In this document: in pieces, positions 1 through 6,430 of the stretch | Position numbering within the stretch: position 1 is the stretch's first letter | Layout: the number at the start of each line of letters is the position of its first letter | Assembly (NCBI GenBank): GCA_964471475.1 | Contig: CAYYFQ010000032.1 | Span: 1-18,940 of the forward strand | Length of the DNA stretch: 18,940 bases | Source: JAJNBD01 sp964471475 | GTDB lineage: Bacteria > Pseudomonadota > Gammaproteobacteria > CAISUE01 | Direction: 5' to 3' | The notes under the pieces: model-generated | Database searches by the model: none | What the model was told of the DNA's origin: nothing | The model's input: only the letters and a program-made list of their open reading frames with translations | Program-made: the position numbers and the translations under genes

Positions 1-142
1 ACAAGTGTTTTATAACAGGCGTCAGGATAAAGTGTTAATATTTTTTTCAACGTAACTTTTAGGGTAAAATAGCTATAGCGCTAGTCACTTAGCTTTAGAT
101 AAGTGGGTGGGGCTATACCAACTTGGAATTGGAATATAACTT
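1..142 (+). other. Leader region upstream of zipA
   Basis: There is no gene in this stretch. It holds a small perfect hairpin (CACTTA at 86-91, TAAGTG at 100-105, 8-base loop) and a TAAAAT hexamer at 65-70 that could be a -10 box, but no convincing -35 lies at the right distance. The Shine-Dalgarno before zipA is weak (GGAAT about 10 bases upstream). In many gammaproteobacteria zipA follows smc; whatever precedes it here is outside the window. Confidence 0.4.
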
Positions 143-814
143 ATGGCGCACTGGAACGGCTTACAAGTCTTAGCAGCAATTTTTATTAGCATTATTATTT
201 TATTTAGCCTCTTTCATTTATTACAAAAAAGTAAAAAGCAAAAACAAAAAAAATACGTCATGAAGCTTGCGCGCACTAATGAAAAAGAATTTTTTGAAAC
301 AGAAGAACATGTTAGTGATGATGGCATTCTTTCTCCGGTACGCATCATTCCGACCAACGCTTCTTTATACAATGCTTCAAAAGAAGTCTCTCCAGACACC
401 CATGCACATCTTCCTGCAGTATTGTCTTTATATATCAAAGCGCGCACCGACCATTTGTTTTATGGCTATGAGTTATTACAAGCCATCCTTAATCAAGGTT
501 TTGTGCATGGCGCTATGAATTTTTTCCATTATAACAATGGGCAAAAAACCTTGTTTACGTTAACCTCTAGCGAGCCTCCTGGAAGTTTTGACTTAGATCA
601 AATGGGGAATTTTAATACCTCTGGCCTGTGTATTTTCATGCAACCTCGGCGCTTTGCTAATCCCTCCCCTATTTTTGATAAAATGCTAGCTGTCGCTCAA
701 CACATTGCCGAAGATCTCGATGGAGTTTTAGAAGATGAACATCATCATTTGCTCACACCGCAACGAACTAACTATTGGCGCGCTTTTTTAACGGACCTCC
801 CTCATCATGGATAA
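143..814 (+). CDS. zipA: Cell division protein ZipA, short-linker form
   Basis: ZipA is an inner-membrane protein that tethers FtsZ protofilaments to the membrane early in septum formation. The 223-residue product begins with a short periplasmic tip and one hydrophobic segment (about 7-28), followed by a strongly basic stretch (KSKKQKQKK) that would face the cytoplasm, as expected for ZipA topology. The C-terminal FtsZ-binding domain spans about 93-205 and carries family hallmarks: LYIKAR (96-101), GYELLQAI (108-115), GAMNFFHY (123-130), FDLDQMG (149-155) and a FMQP strand near 165-168. E. coli ZipA is about 328 residues because of a long Pro/Gln-rich linker. Here the linker is only about 60 residues and not obviously P/Q-rich. 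The gene overlaps anmK by 8 bases. The usual downstream neighbour ligA is absent. The assignment rests on the conserved C-terminal domain and topology. Confidence 0.88.
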   Translation: MAHWNGLQVLAAIFISIIILFSLFHLLQKSKKQKQKKYVMKLARTNEKEFFETEEHVSDDGILSPVRIIPTNASLYNASKEVSPDTHAHLPAVLSLYIKARTDHLFYGYELLQAILNQGFVHGAMNFFHYNNGQKTLFTLTSSEPPGSFDLDQMGNFNTSGLCIFMQPRRFANPSPIFDKMLAVAQHIAEDLDGVLEDEHHHLLTPQRTNYWRAFLTDLPHHG

Positions 815-2072
815 TAAGCTTTGTATCGGCTTAATGAGTGGCACTTCTATGGATGGTATTGATATTGCGCTTATCAACACAAATGGCGATGCATTTATTC
901 AATCCATTGCACATCAATTTTATCCTTACCCCCCTTTTTTTCAGCCACTAATGAAAAAAGCGGAACATCTTATCAATCAACATCAGGGCAATTTGATAAA
1001 AAGCGCTGAAGCTTTTAAAGAGACATGGCAATATAACCTATCTTCCTTAGCTAACCCCATCGGCACGCAAGACATCAGTATAAGTGCACTGACGGATTTA
1101 TTTCAACAATATGCATTTCAAGAAATTACGTTAGCCAATTTAATTTTATTATCCACTAAACTTCATGAAGCAGCAGTGGAAGGTTTTTTACAAGATCTAC
1201 AAATCGTACCAAAGCAAATTGCCGTTATCGGTTATCATGGACAAACCGTTTACCATGCACCCCATCGCGGCATTACCCTCCAACTCGGAGATGCTTCCTA
1301 TTTAGCCAGTAAAACCGTCATTCCCGTCGTAAATCAATTTCGAATAAACGATATAAAACATGGGGGGCAGGGAGCTCCCTTAGCCCCCCTTTATCACTGG
1401 GCTTTAGCGATGCAATCGGGGATTACACCCATGGCCATTGTTAATTGCGGAGGAATTGCTAACATTACCTTCATCAACAGCGACCGCCCAGAGGATTTAA
1501 TCGCTTTCGATACGGGCCCAGGGAATGTCTTGCTTGATCGCCTCGTACGAACGCGCACCAATGGTGCCATGCAATATGATTTAAATGGTCAATTTTCTTT
1601 GCAAGGCACTGTTCATAAAGAAGCATTGGTAGCCCTGTATAAAGAAGGAGTGCCGCAAAAATTTTTTTCCCAAACACCCCCCAAATCTCTGGATAGTTAC
1701 GACTGCATTTTACCCGCTATTTTTGATCAATTATCGCTCCCTGATGCATGCGCCACCTTAGCCGAATTTACGGCACAAAGTATTGTGAAAGCTCTCCGCT
1801 ACGCCCCACAAACTCCTAAATGCTGGGTGCTTGCCGGAGGCGGCTGGCGAAACCCCGCCATTGCGAATGCTCTTTCTTGCAATTTAGCTTTGCAATTAAC
1901 TCAACCGCCACAAATTTGTTCTGCACACCTGATGGGCTGGCATCCAGATGCCATTGAGGCCGAAGCTTTTGCTTACTTAGCTCAGCGTGTCCTTTTAGGC
2001 TTACCTATTAGCTTCCCCGGAACCACGGGGGTAAACCAACCCTTAACGGGAGGAGAAATTTTTTACCCATGA
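807..2072 (+). CDS. anmK: Anhydro-N-acetylmuramic acid kinase
   Basis: AnmK hydrolyses and phosphorylates 1,6-anhydro-MurNAc, released from peptidoglycan turnover, to MurNAc-6-phosphate in the cytoplasm, feeding murein recycling. Visible motifs are the ATP-binding GTSMDG (12-17), GYHGQT (142-147), GGQGAPL (186-192), NCGGIANIT (213-221), FDTGPGN with the catalytic Asp (D235) and GGG (344-346) near the C-terminal nucleotide site. At 421 residues it is about 50 longer than typical family members (about 365-370). By comparing motif spacing with the Pseudomonas enzyme from memory, the extra length falls between about residues 50 and 135, before GYHGQT. Both motif blocks are otherwise intact. The start overlaps the zipA end and the stop overlaps the tpiA start as ATGA, so translation is probably coupled through the operon. 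Confidence 0.95.
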   Translation: MDNKLCIGLMSGTSMDGIDIALINTNGDAFIQSIAHQFYPYPPFFQPLMKKAEHLINQHQGNLIKSAEAFKETWQYNLSSLANPIGTQDISISALTDLFQQYAFQEITLANLILLSTKLHEAAVEGFLQDLQIVPKQIAVIGYHGQTVYHAPHRGITLQLGDASYLASKTVIPVVNQFRINDIKHGGQGAPLAPLYHWALAMQSGITPMAIVNCGGIANITFINSDRPEDLIAFDTGPGNVLLDRLVRTRTNGAMQYDLNGQFSLQGTVHKEALVALYKEGVPQKFFSQTPPKSLDSYDCILPAIFDQLSLPDACATLAEFTAQSIVKALRYAPQTPKCWVLAGGGWRNPAIANALSCNLALQLTQPPQICSAHLMGWHPDAIEAEAFAYLAQRVLLGLPISFPGTTGVNQPLTGGEIFYP

Positions 2073-2794
2073 AAGAAAAATATATACTAGCCAACTGGAA
2101 ACAAAACGGTTCAACGGATCTCCTGGCTAAAATGGCGGAAGCATTGCACTCTTTTACCTACTCTTCCAACATTCGAGTTGGCATTTTTCCACCGGCGATT
2201 TACTTAGGCTTAACAGAAAAAATATTTCAAAAGACCTCTATCCTTTTTGGAATTCAAAACATCAGTGCGCACCCGAATGGCGCGTATACTGGAGAAATTG
2301 CAGCCTCCATGTGTCTTGATGTACATGCACAAATGGCTCTGATTGGCCACTCGGAGCGTCGTCATATTTTTGCTGACACCAATGAAATATGTGCCACCAA
2401 ATTTAAAAATGCGGTGCACGCTGGGGTAACTCCTGTTTTTTGTATCGGGGAAACCTTAAGCGAACATGAAAAAGGTTTCACAAAAAAAGTACTTACCGAA
2501 CAACTCAATAGCATTAAAGATTTCTTGACCGCTCATTTTTTGATCGCTTATGAACCCGTATGGGCGATTGGAACCGGCAAAGCCGCAAGCAAAGAAGAAG
2601 CTCAGGAAACACACGCTTTCATCCGAAGTTTACTCCCTGAGAATTATCGCCATACCCCTATCGTTTATGGCGGAAGCGTCAACGCAAACAATACAGCAAG
2701 TTTTTTACAAATGCCAGATATCGATGGAGTGCTTGTGGGAGGCGCCTCTCTCGATCCTTGTACTTTTAAAAAAATAGTGGCGGCGGCAACCTGA
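2069..2794 (+). CDS. tpiA: Triosephosphate isomerase
   Basis: This enzyme interconverts dihydroxyacetone phosphate and glyceraldehyde-3-phosphate in glycolysis and gluconeogenesis. The 241-residue product is a normal-length TIM barrel. It shows the substrate-binding N9 and K11 in LANWKQNG, the electrophilic H94 in IGHSERR, the catalytic base E162 in AYEPVWAIGTG (whose tail is the flexible loop 6) and the phosphate-binding GGSVN (201-205) and GVLVGGASL (220-228). All catalytic residues are present, so it should be active. It starts inside the anmK stop codon (ATGA overlap), and its own stop overlaps the next ATG by one base (TGATG). Many gammaproteobacteria have tpiA next to secG; here it is embedded between a murein-recycling kinase and an HD hydrolase. 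Confidence 0.98.
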   Translation: MKEKYILANWKQNGSTDLLAKMAEALHSFTYSSNIRVGIFPPAIYLGLTEKIFQKTSILFGIQNISAHPNGAYTGEIAASMCLDVHAQMALIGHSERRHIFADTNEICATKFKNAVHAGVTPVFCIGETLSEHEKGFTKKVLTEQLNSIKDFLTAHFLIAYEPVWAIGTGKAASKEEAQETHAFIRSLLPENYRHTPIVYGGSVNANNTASFLQMPDIDGVLVGGASLDPCTFKKIVAAAT

Positions 2795-3432
2795 TGATTA
2801 ATTTTAACAACGAATTTGAATTTCTAAAATTGGCTGAGAATTTAAAACTCGAAATGCGCCATAGCTGGCTTTCAAAAAATCGCCAAGAAAGTGTGGCAGA
2901 ACACTGTTGGCGTTTAAGTTTAATGGCTTATCGTTATGCCGACCAACTCGACCAACCGGTAGATTTAAAACGTTGTGTTTTAATGGCCATCGTCCATGAT
3001 TTAGCGGAAGCCATCACAGGCGATATTCCAGTATTTGATTCCCAAACCAGTGATGCAAAAGCCGCTAAAGATGCTGCAGAGCAAACCGCTATGTTAACTA
3101 TCACAAAATTATTAGGAAACGATACGCAAGCGGAAGCCATGTTACAGCTGTGGGAAGAATATGAAAAACAAGCCTGTTATGAAAGTCGTTTTGTGCGTGC
3201 GCTCGATAAACTTGAAGTATTTATTCAACATCTCGAAGCCCCTATTTCCACCTGGGAAGAACGTGAAAAACACATGATCTACCAAGATAAATGGCTCCGA
3301 AAATTCTGTACCTTCGACAGTTTTCTCAACCGCTTTTGCGATGAAGTGATTGCACGAATTGAACAAAAACTGAAAGAAGCTGGCGAAGACCTCATGAAGT
3401 TAAAGCAACAAGCGATTGTCCTGCCTGCGTAG
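2794..3432 (+). CDS. YfbR/HDDC2-like HD-domain nucleotidase
   Basis: This is an HD-superfamily metal-dependent phosphohydrolase resembling E. coli YfbR (5'-deoxynucleotidase acting on dNMPs) and HDDC2. In its 212 residues the metal and catalytic pattern is complete: H37 in SVAEHCWR, H68-D69 in AIVHDLAEAITGDIP, D77 in GDIP and D138 in RALDKLE. The R22 of MRHSW probably matches the phosphate-contacting arginine near the YfbR N-terminus. Spacing matches the YfbR pattern (H33, H68, D69, D77, D137). Its likely role is nucleotide-pool sanitation in the cytoplasm, although the substrate is inferred from the family. It is the last gene of the zipA operon, overlapping tpiA by one base. Its last codons and TAG stop lie inside a 14-base sequence, TGCCTGCGTAGGCA, shared with the foldback repeat at the right end of the window. 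Confidence 0.85.
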   Translation: MINFNNEFEFLKLAENLKLEMRHSWLSKNRQESVAEHCWRLSLMAYRYADQLDQPVDLKRCVLMAIVHDLAEAITGDIPVFDSQTSDAKAAKDAAEQTAMLTITKLLGNDTQAEAMLQLWEEYEKQACYESRFVRALDKLEVFIQHLEAPISTWEEREKHMIYQDKWLRKFCTFDSFLNRFCDEVIARIEQKLKEAGEDLMKLKQQAIVLPA

Positions 3433-3498
3433 GCACCATATATGGACTCACCTTTCTCTCGCTCAGTTTAAAATTATTAGCATGATAAGTTTGTCATG
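3422..3498. repeat. Repeat-like junction between convergent operons
   Basis: This short spacer separates the convergent HD-hydrolase and bufC genes and contains two pieces identical to the dispersed foldback repeat. TGCCTGCGTAGGCA at 3422-3435 equals 18922-18935. TAAGTTTGTCATG at 3486-3498 equals 18911-18923 and is the reverse complement of 12808-12820. The order differs from the intact element, so this is at best a decayed or rearranged copy. Both flanking stop codons (TAG at 3430-3432 and TGA on the minus strand at 3494-3496) lie in these pieces. The spacer also holds the palindrome CCATATATGG (3436-3445) and a hairpin CATGA/TCATG (3481-3498). I see no classical U-tract terminator. Confidence 0.5.
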
Positions 3499-4276
3499 AT
3501 GAGGCACAAAATGCGACATGATCATCTATCAGCAACTGCCTTTGTACCCAAGTTGTGAGTAATTGCGTGGCAAATAAAATAAGCTGTTTTTGAGGCGTCC
3601 ATTGTTGCAAGCCCTGACAGATTTCAGCAAAAGGCCTATTTTGAATTGCTGCTTGCAAAGCCCAAGCCTCGTGGCGATTAAGCTTAACAAAATAACTTTC
3701 GTGGTGTTGACGCCATACCAGCCATGTTTGTTTTTGATGGCATTGTTTGACTCGAGGCGGTTTTATTTTATGTAGGTTTTTCCATAAGAAAACCGTATTC
3801 CACTGCAAAAATAATAATTGTACAGAAGGATGAAAATGAAAACGTAGTTGATCCCATTGATCAGCTGGAATTTGCTGCAACTTTGTCATCGTCATCATAG
3901 GCGCATCGATGGCCTCAAATGCGTTCACTAATGCTAACTCAAAACGCGCAAGTTCTGACCACAAAGAATGATGCTGTTCTAGAAATAACGGAAAATGTCG
4001 ACCAAGACCATGTAAAGAAGCTTGCTGTGAAGGATATTGTTTAATATATTGTTTTGCCAATTGTGAAAATAGTGTTTCTCCGATTAACCGTTGCGTTGCG
4101 GGAAAATCACAAATTAAAGCATCGATCAATCGCGTAAAGTACGCTTCTTGATAAATAGTTAAACGAGATTGCCTTGATATAGAAGAAGGTGTGGCAATAT
4201 CAGGAAAAATATCAATAGAACGCTCTTGTATATAGGCTTGAAATTCCATCTGCAGCCGCTGTAAATTTTTACTCAT
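3494..4276 (-). CDS. bufC: Bufferin maturation partner, DUF2063 (BufC/HvfC-like)
   Basis: Proteins with a DUF2063 N-terminal domain partner with DUF692 oxidases and are thought to recognise and present the precursor peptide for cysteine oxidation. In this 260-residue protein the N-terminal domain (about 8-102) shows the family pattern: RLTIYQEAYFTRLIDAL, DFPATQRLIGE (57-67), a helix ending in YIKQYPSQ (77-84), and the HGLGRHFPLFL segment (89-99). The rest (about 105-250) is a less conserved helical/mixed domain of the kind expected for the C-terminal half. No signal peptide or membrane segment is visible, so it should act in the cytoplasm with BufB. Its start overlaps the bufB stop by four bases (ATGA), implying translational coupling and roughly stoichiometric production. 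It is the last gene of the operon. The symbol is by analogy with the described bufferin systems. Confidence 0.85.
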   Translation of the reverse strand: MSKNLQRLQMEFQAYIQERSIDIFPDIATPSSISRQSRLTIYQEAYFTRLIDALICDFPATQRLIGETLFSQLAKQYIKQYPSQQASLHGLGRHFPLFLEQHHSLWSELARFELALVNAFEAIDAPMMTMTKLQQIPADQWDQLRFHFHPSVQLLFLQWNTVFLWKNLHKIKPPRVKQCHQKQTWLVWRQHHESYFVKLNRHEAWALQAAIQNRPFAEICQGLQQWTPQKQLILFATQLLTTWVQRQLLIDDHVAFCASS

Positions 4277-5106
4277 TCGATTAAACGCTTATATAAGGTT
4301 TGTGCATATTGTAACTCTTGCAGCAAATCATCAAGTGGAGGAATTTGATCATCGCGCTCGATACAAGTAGAAACAGCACCAAACAGGCTACAAGCTGTTT
4401 GATAGAGATCCCACACTGAATGCGTAATCGTTTGATCATGCGTATCAATAATGCAATCATAAGTTTGGCTGTGACCCGCCAAATGATATTGATGAACGCG
4501 ATTTTTAGGAATCTGTTGTAAATAATGAATGGGATCAAATTGATGATTATAACTATTCACAAAAACATTATTAATATCTAGCAAAATAAAACAGTCAGCG
4601 CGTGTTACTACTTGCGTTAAAAATTCCCACTCAGGCATTTCAGAGGTTTGATAATTGATATAGCTTGAAATATTTTCCAATAAAATTTGCCGTTGTAAAA
4701 TATCTTGAGCTTGTTTGATTTTATCGCTGACATGGCAAATTGCTTCTTCAGTATAAGGTAAAGGCCATAAATCATGGCTATTTTGTTGTTGTACACCATT
4801 CCAACATAGATGATCCGAAATCCATTCAGGTTGCACGCGATTGGCTAATTGTTTAACTTGCTCTAGATAAAGTTTACTAAGTGGATCACAGCTCCCAATC
4901 GATAATGAAACGCCATGCATAACCATAGGGTAATCTTGACGAATTACATCAAGATAATACAGAGGCTTCCCCCCAATGGTTAAATAATTTTCAGTAATGA
5001 TTTCAAACCAATCTACTTGAGGTTTGGTTTGCATAATCTCTTGGTAATGATTTTTGCGTAAACCTAAACCAAAACCTAAAAAAGGTAGTTGGCGTTTTGC
5101 TGACAT
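4273..5106 (-). CDS. bufB: MNIO (DUF692) peptide-cysteine oxidase, BufB/HvfB-like
   Basis: This is a multinuclear non-heme iron-dependent oxidase with a TIM-barrel fold. Members convert cysteines of RiPP precursors into oxidised heterocycles. Ligand-type residues are all visible in the 277 residues: E39-N40 in ITENYL, H64 in MHGVSLS, H99 in ISDHLCW, E144-N145 in LLENISSY, D177/N179 in LLDINNVFVNS, H208 and H212 in YHLAGH, D221/H223 in IDTHDQ, and E250 in CIERDDQIP. Length is normal for the family (about 280). The upstream precursor is DUF2282 and the downstream partner is DUF2063, which places it in the bufferin branch rather than the methanobactin (MbnB) branch. It starts one base after the cytochrome b561 stop codon, so translation is coupled. 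It is cytoplasmic, with no signal sequence. The exact product chemistry in this organism is inferred from studied homologues. Confidence 0.93.
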   Translation of the reverse strand: MSAKRQLPFLGFGLGLRKNHYQEIMQTKPQVDWFEIITENYLTIGGKPLYYLDVIRQDYPMVMHGVSLSIGSCDPLSKLYLEQVKQLANRVQPEWISDHLCWNGVQQQNSHDLWPLPYTEEAICHVSDKIKQAQDILQRQILLENISSYINYQTSEMPEWEFLTQVVTRADCFILLDINNVFVNSYNHQFDPIHYLQQIPKNRVHQYHLAGHSQTYDCIIDTHDQTITHSVWDLYQTACSLFGAVSTCIERDDQIPPLDDLLQELQYAQTLYKRLIE

Positions 5107-5107
5107 A

Positions 5108-5638
5108 TTATTTCTTAAAACGTGGCAACATGCTATCTAAAACGCGCGGGTCTTTGTCAATAAATTGATGTTTTAACGCGCCTAAAATATGCAAGCTAAT
5201 CAAAGCAATTAAAACATACGCTAAAGAATTATGTATGAGTTTGAATTGATCACCGAGGGGTTGATTGATATCAATTCCCGGCATGGCTATGGTGAAACTA
5301 GCTATGTGTGGAATCAAACCATATGCTGTTGACATGGCAAGTCCACTTAATGGCATACCAAACATACACACATAGAGTAAAACTTGCACGGTATGAGCGG
5401 CCATTTTTTCTAACTTAGAAACTGTATCTGGCAGCAAAGGAAAAGGGTTAATTAATTTCCAGATTAAGCGGCAAGCCACTAAGGTAAGAATGCATAATCC
5501 AGTTATTTGATGAATATTGGTTACTGTGACGCCCATCATTAAATAACCCAAAAACAACATGAAAATAATGAGTGCGGCAATGAGCCAATGAAAAAACTTT
5601 GCTATGCTGCCATAATTTTGTTTGGTGTTTTTAAGCAT
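5108..5638 (-). CDS. Cytochrome b561 family membrane protein
   Basis: This is a four-helix, di-heme b type inner-membrane protein of the bacterial cytochrome b561 (CybB-like) family, which passes electrons from quinol or to small acceptors. In 176 residues, membrane segments fall at about 16-36, 46-62, 82-100 and 136-157. Candidate heme-ligand histidines are H17 (KFFHWL), H43 (NIHQITG), H82 (MAAHTVQ), H136 (KLIHNSL), H150 (ISLHILGALKH) and H157, with the family's FHWL and H-x6-H signatures intact. It lies 12 bases after the bufferin precursor and one base before the oxidase gene, with a purine-rich GAGGG site upstream of its ATG. Described bufferin operons more often carry a DoxX-type membrane protein (BufD/HvfD). 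No such gene is in this cluster. A role in supplying electrons to the oxidase, or in controlling copper or iron redox state near the peptide, is inference. Confidence 0.9.
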   Translation of the reverse strand: MLKNTKQNYGSIAKFFHWLIAALIIFMLFLGYLMMGVTVTNIHQITGLCILTLVACRLIWKLINPFPLLPDTVSKLEKMAAHTVQVLLYVCMFGMPLSGLAMSTAYGLIPHIASFTIAMPGIDINQPLGDQFKLIHNSLAYVLIALISLHILGALKHQFIDKDPRVLDSMLPRFKK

Positions 5639-5650
5639 ATATCCCTCTGC

Positions 5651-6031
5651 CTATTCAGATTGTAAGCTTGAATCTTTTAAATTGGCGCAAACACCTGAAG
5701 GCAGTGCCACCCAAGCATCTTTTTGTTTAGCAACTTTAGCTGAGCCGGCGCAACTGCTTGTTTTGGTTGCACAGTCATTTTTGCCCGCCGCTGCCACACC
5801 ATAGCAATGCACATAATCTTTTGTAGTTACTGGGACTTGTTTAGTGGCAGGCAGTTTATCGCACATACCTTTGGTTATCATCAAGGTTTGAGAAGGATCT
5901 TTCGCCACACCATAACATTCTACCAATTGGTTTTGCCCTGAACCTATTTCACCACTGGCTGTCGCTACATGGCTTGCACCAAGTGCCATCAACACAGCGG
6001 CGCCAAAAGAAATAGTGGAAAATTTTTTCAT
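5651..6031 (-). CDS. bufA: Bufferin precursor peptide (DUF2282), six-cysteine form
   Basis: This is an exported RiPP precursor of the DUF2282 family, whose characterised members are modified by DUF692 oxidases and bind copper in the periplasm. The start at 6031 is chosen because AAGGAG lies 8 bases upstream and a clear Sec signal peptide begins there (MKK, hydrophobic core about 8-18, cleavage likely after A25 in ATA-SG). The frame stays open further upstream but that part is not signal-like. The mature region contains the core family pattern HCYGVAAAGKNDCAT, SSCAG, DAWVALPSGVC (C76, C87, C94, C115). Before it is an incomplete extra copy of the outer pattern: ECYGVAK (C39) and KGMCDKL (C57). 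Total length is 126 residues with six cysteines. It is the first gene of a four-gene operon driven by the promoter at 6065-6093. It is more Lys/Ala/Ser-rich than its neighbours, as is usual for the family. Confidence 0.9.
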   Translation of the reverse strand: MKKFSTISFGAAVLMALGASHVATASGEIGSGQNQLVECYGVAKDPSQTLMITKGMCDKLPATKQVPVTTKDYVHCYGVAAAGKNDCATKTSSCAGSAKVAKQKDAWVALPSGVCANLKDSSLQSE

Positions 6032-6064
6032 AAAAACGGCTCCTTGTATGTTTATAATGGGTTC

Positions 6065-6093
6065 ATTGTAGATTTTGGCAAAATTGCTGTCAA
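6065..6093 (-). promoter_or_regulatory. Near-consensus sigma70 promoter of the bufferin operon
   Basis: Read on the minus strand, a perfect -35 TTGACA (6088-6093) is followed after exactly 17 bases by -10 TACAAT (6065-6070, 5/6). Transcription would start near 6058, giving a leader of about 27 bases with AAGGAG before the bufA ATG. Such a strong promoter suggests either high basal expression or control by a repressor or activator acting on it. I see only a small palindrome CATTT-CTA-AAATG upstream at 6112-6124 and cannot name a regulator. Confidence 0.75.
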
Positions 6094-6141
6094 TGATTGT
6101 TTGGTTTTTGACATTTCTAAAATGAAACCTCTGCCGAGAAT

Positions 6142-6319
6142 ATGGCCTGGTTAAGAAAAATGGCTTTTGCTTTATTAAAAAAAGAAAATTCTGTGAAAAA
6201 AAAGTATCCGTCGCAAACAGCTGAGAGCCTGCATGGATCCTGCCTACGTGTTGACAATTTTGCAGCAAGCTCAGAACGAATTCGAAGCATTAGAGCAGTC
6301 AATAATGGCGCGTGATTAA
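6142..6319 (+). pseudogene. Possible small protein gene split by a frameshift at A8
   Basis: From ATG 6142 the plus strand encodes MAWLRKMAFALLKKENSVKK and then enters a run of eight A (6196-6203). In the literal frame the product continues to a stop at 6313-6315 (57 residues) with an unremarkable tail. If one A is skipped or is an extra base, the next frame gives IRRKQLRACMDPAYVLTI, then LQQAQNEFEALEQSI, ending in MARD at TAA 6317-6319. That tail looks like real amphipathic helical protein. The joined product would be about 58 residues. The ribosome binding site is weak (GAG 4 bases upstream). It could be a decaying gene, a slippage-dependent gene, a sequencing error, or chance. I do not recognise the family. 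Confidence 0.27.
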
Positions 6320-6430
6320 GATACGTTCACCGTGCAGCTTAATGAGTATCAGTGCAGATTTAAGTTTATGTTAAGGATAAGAAAGGATAATGACAATGTT
6401 CAATTATAAAACATAAGAGGTGATTTTCAT

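Larger units (their letters stand above)
6032..6430. other. 399-base intergenic region between bufA and an unknown gene
   Basis: The left part holds the leftward bufferin promoter. The middle (6142-6319) holds a possible small gene on the plus strand interrupted at an A8 run. The right part (6320-6430) is AT-rich and has no open frame of note; it ends in the good ribosome binding site AAGAGGTGA before the ATG at 6431. I could not pair a -35 with the TATAAA at 6405-6410, so the promoter of the downstream genes is unresolved. Confidence 0.5.

Noticed and set aside
6112..6124. CATTTCTAAAATG as a metal-regulator operator of the bufferin operon
   Set aside because: The arms are only 5 bp and AT-rich, and match no regulator consensus I can name. 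Kept only as a remark.
6239..6247. CCTGCCTAC as another copy of the MITE
   Set aside because: Only nine bases match and neither inverted end is nearby; it can arise by chance.
6032..6268. N-terminal extension of the bufferin precursor frame to an ATG at 6268 (205 residues)
   Set aside because: It would bury the clear signal peptide, lacks a ribosome site, and runs through the strong promoter at 6065-6093. The start at 6031 has AAGGAG at good spacing.
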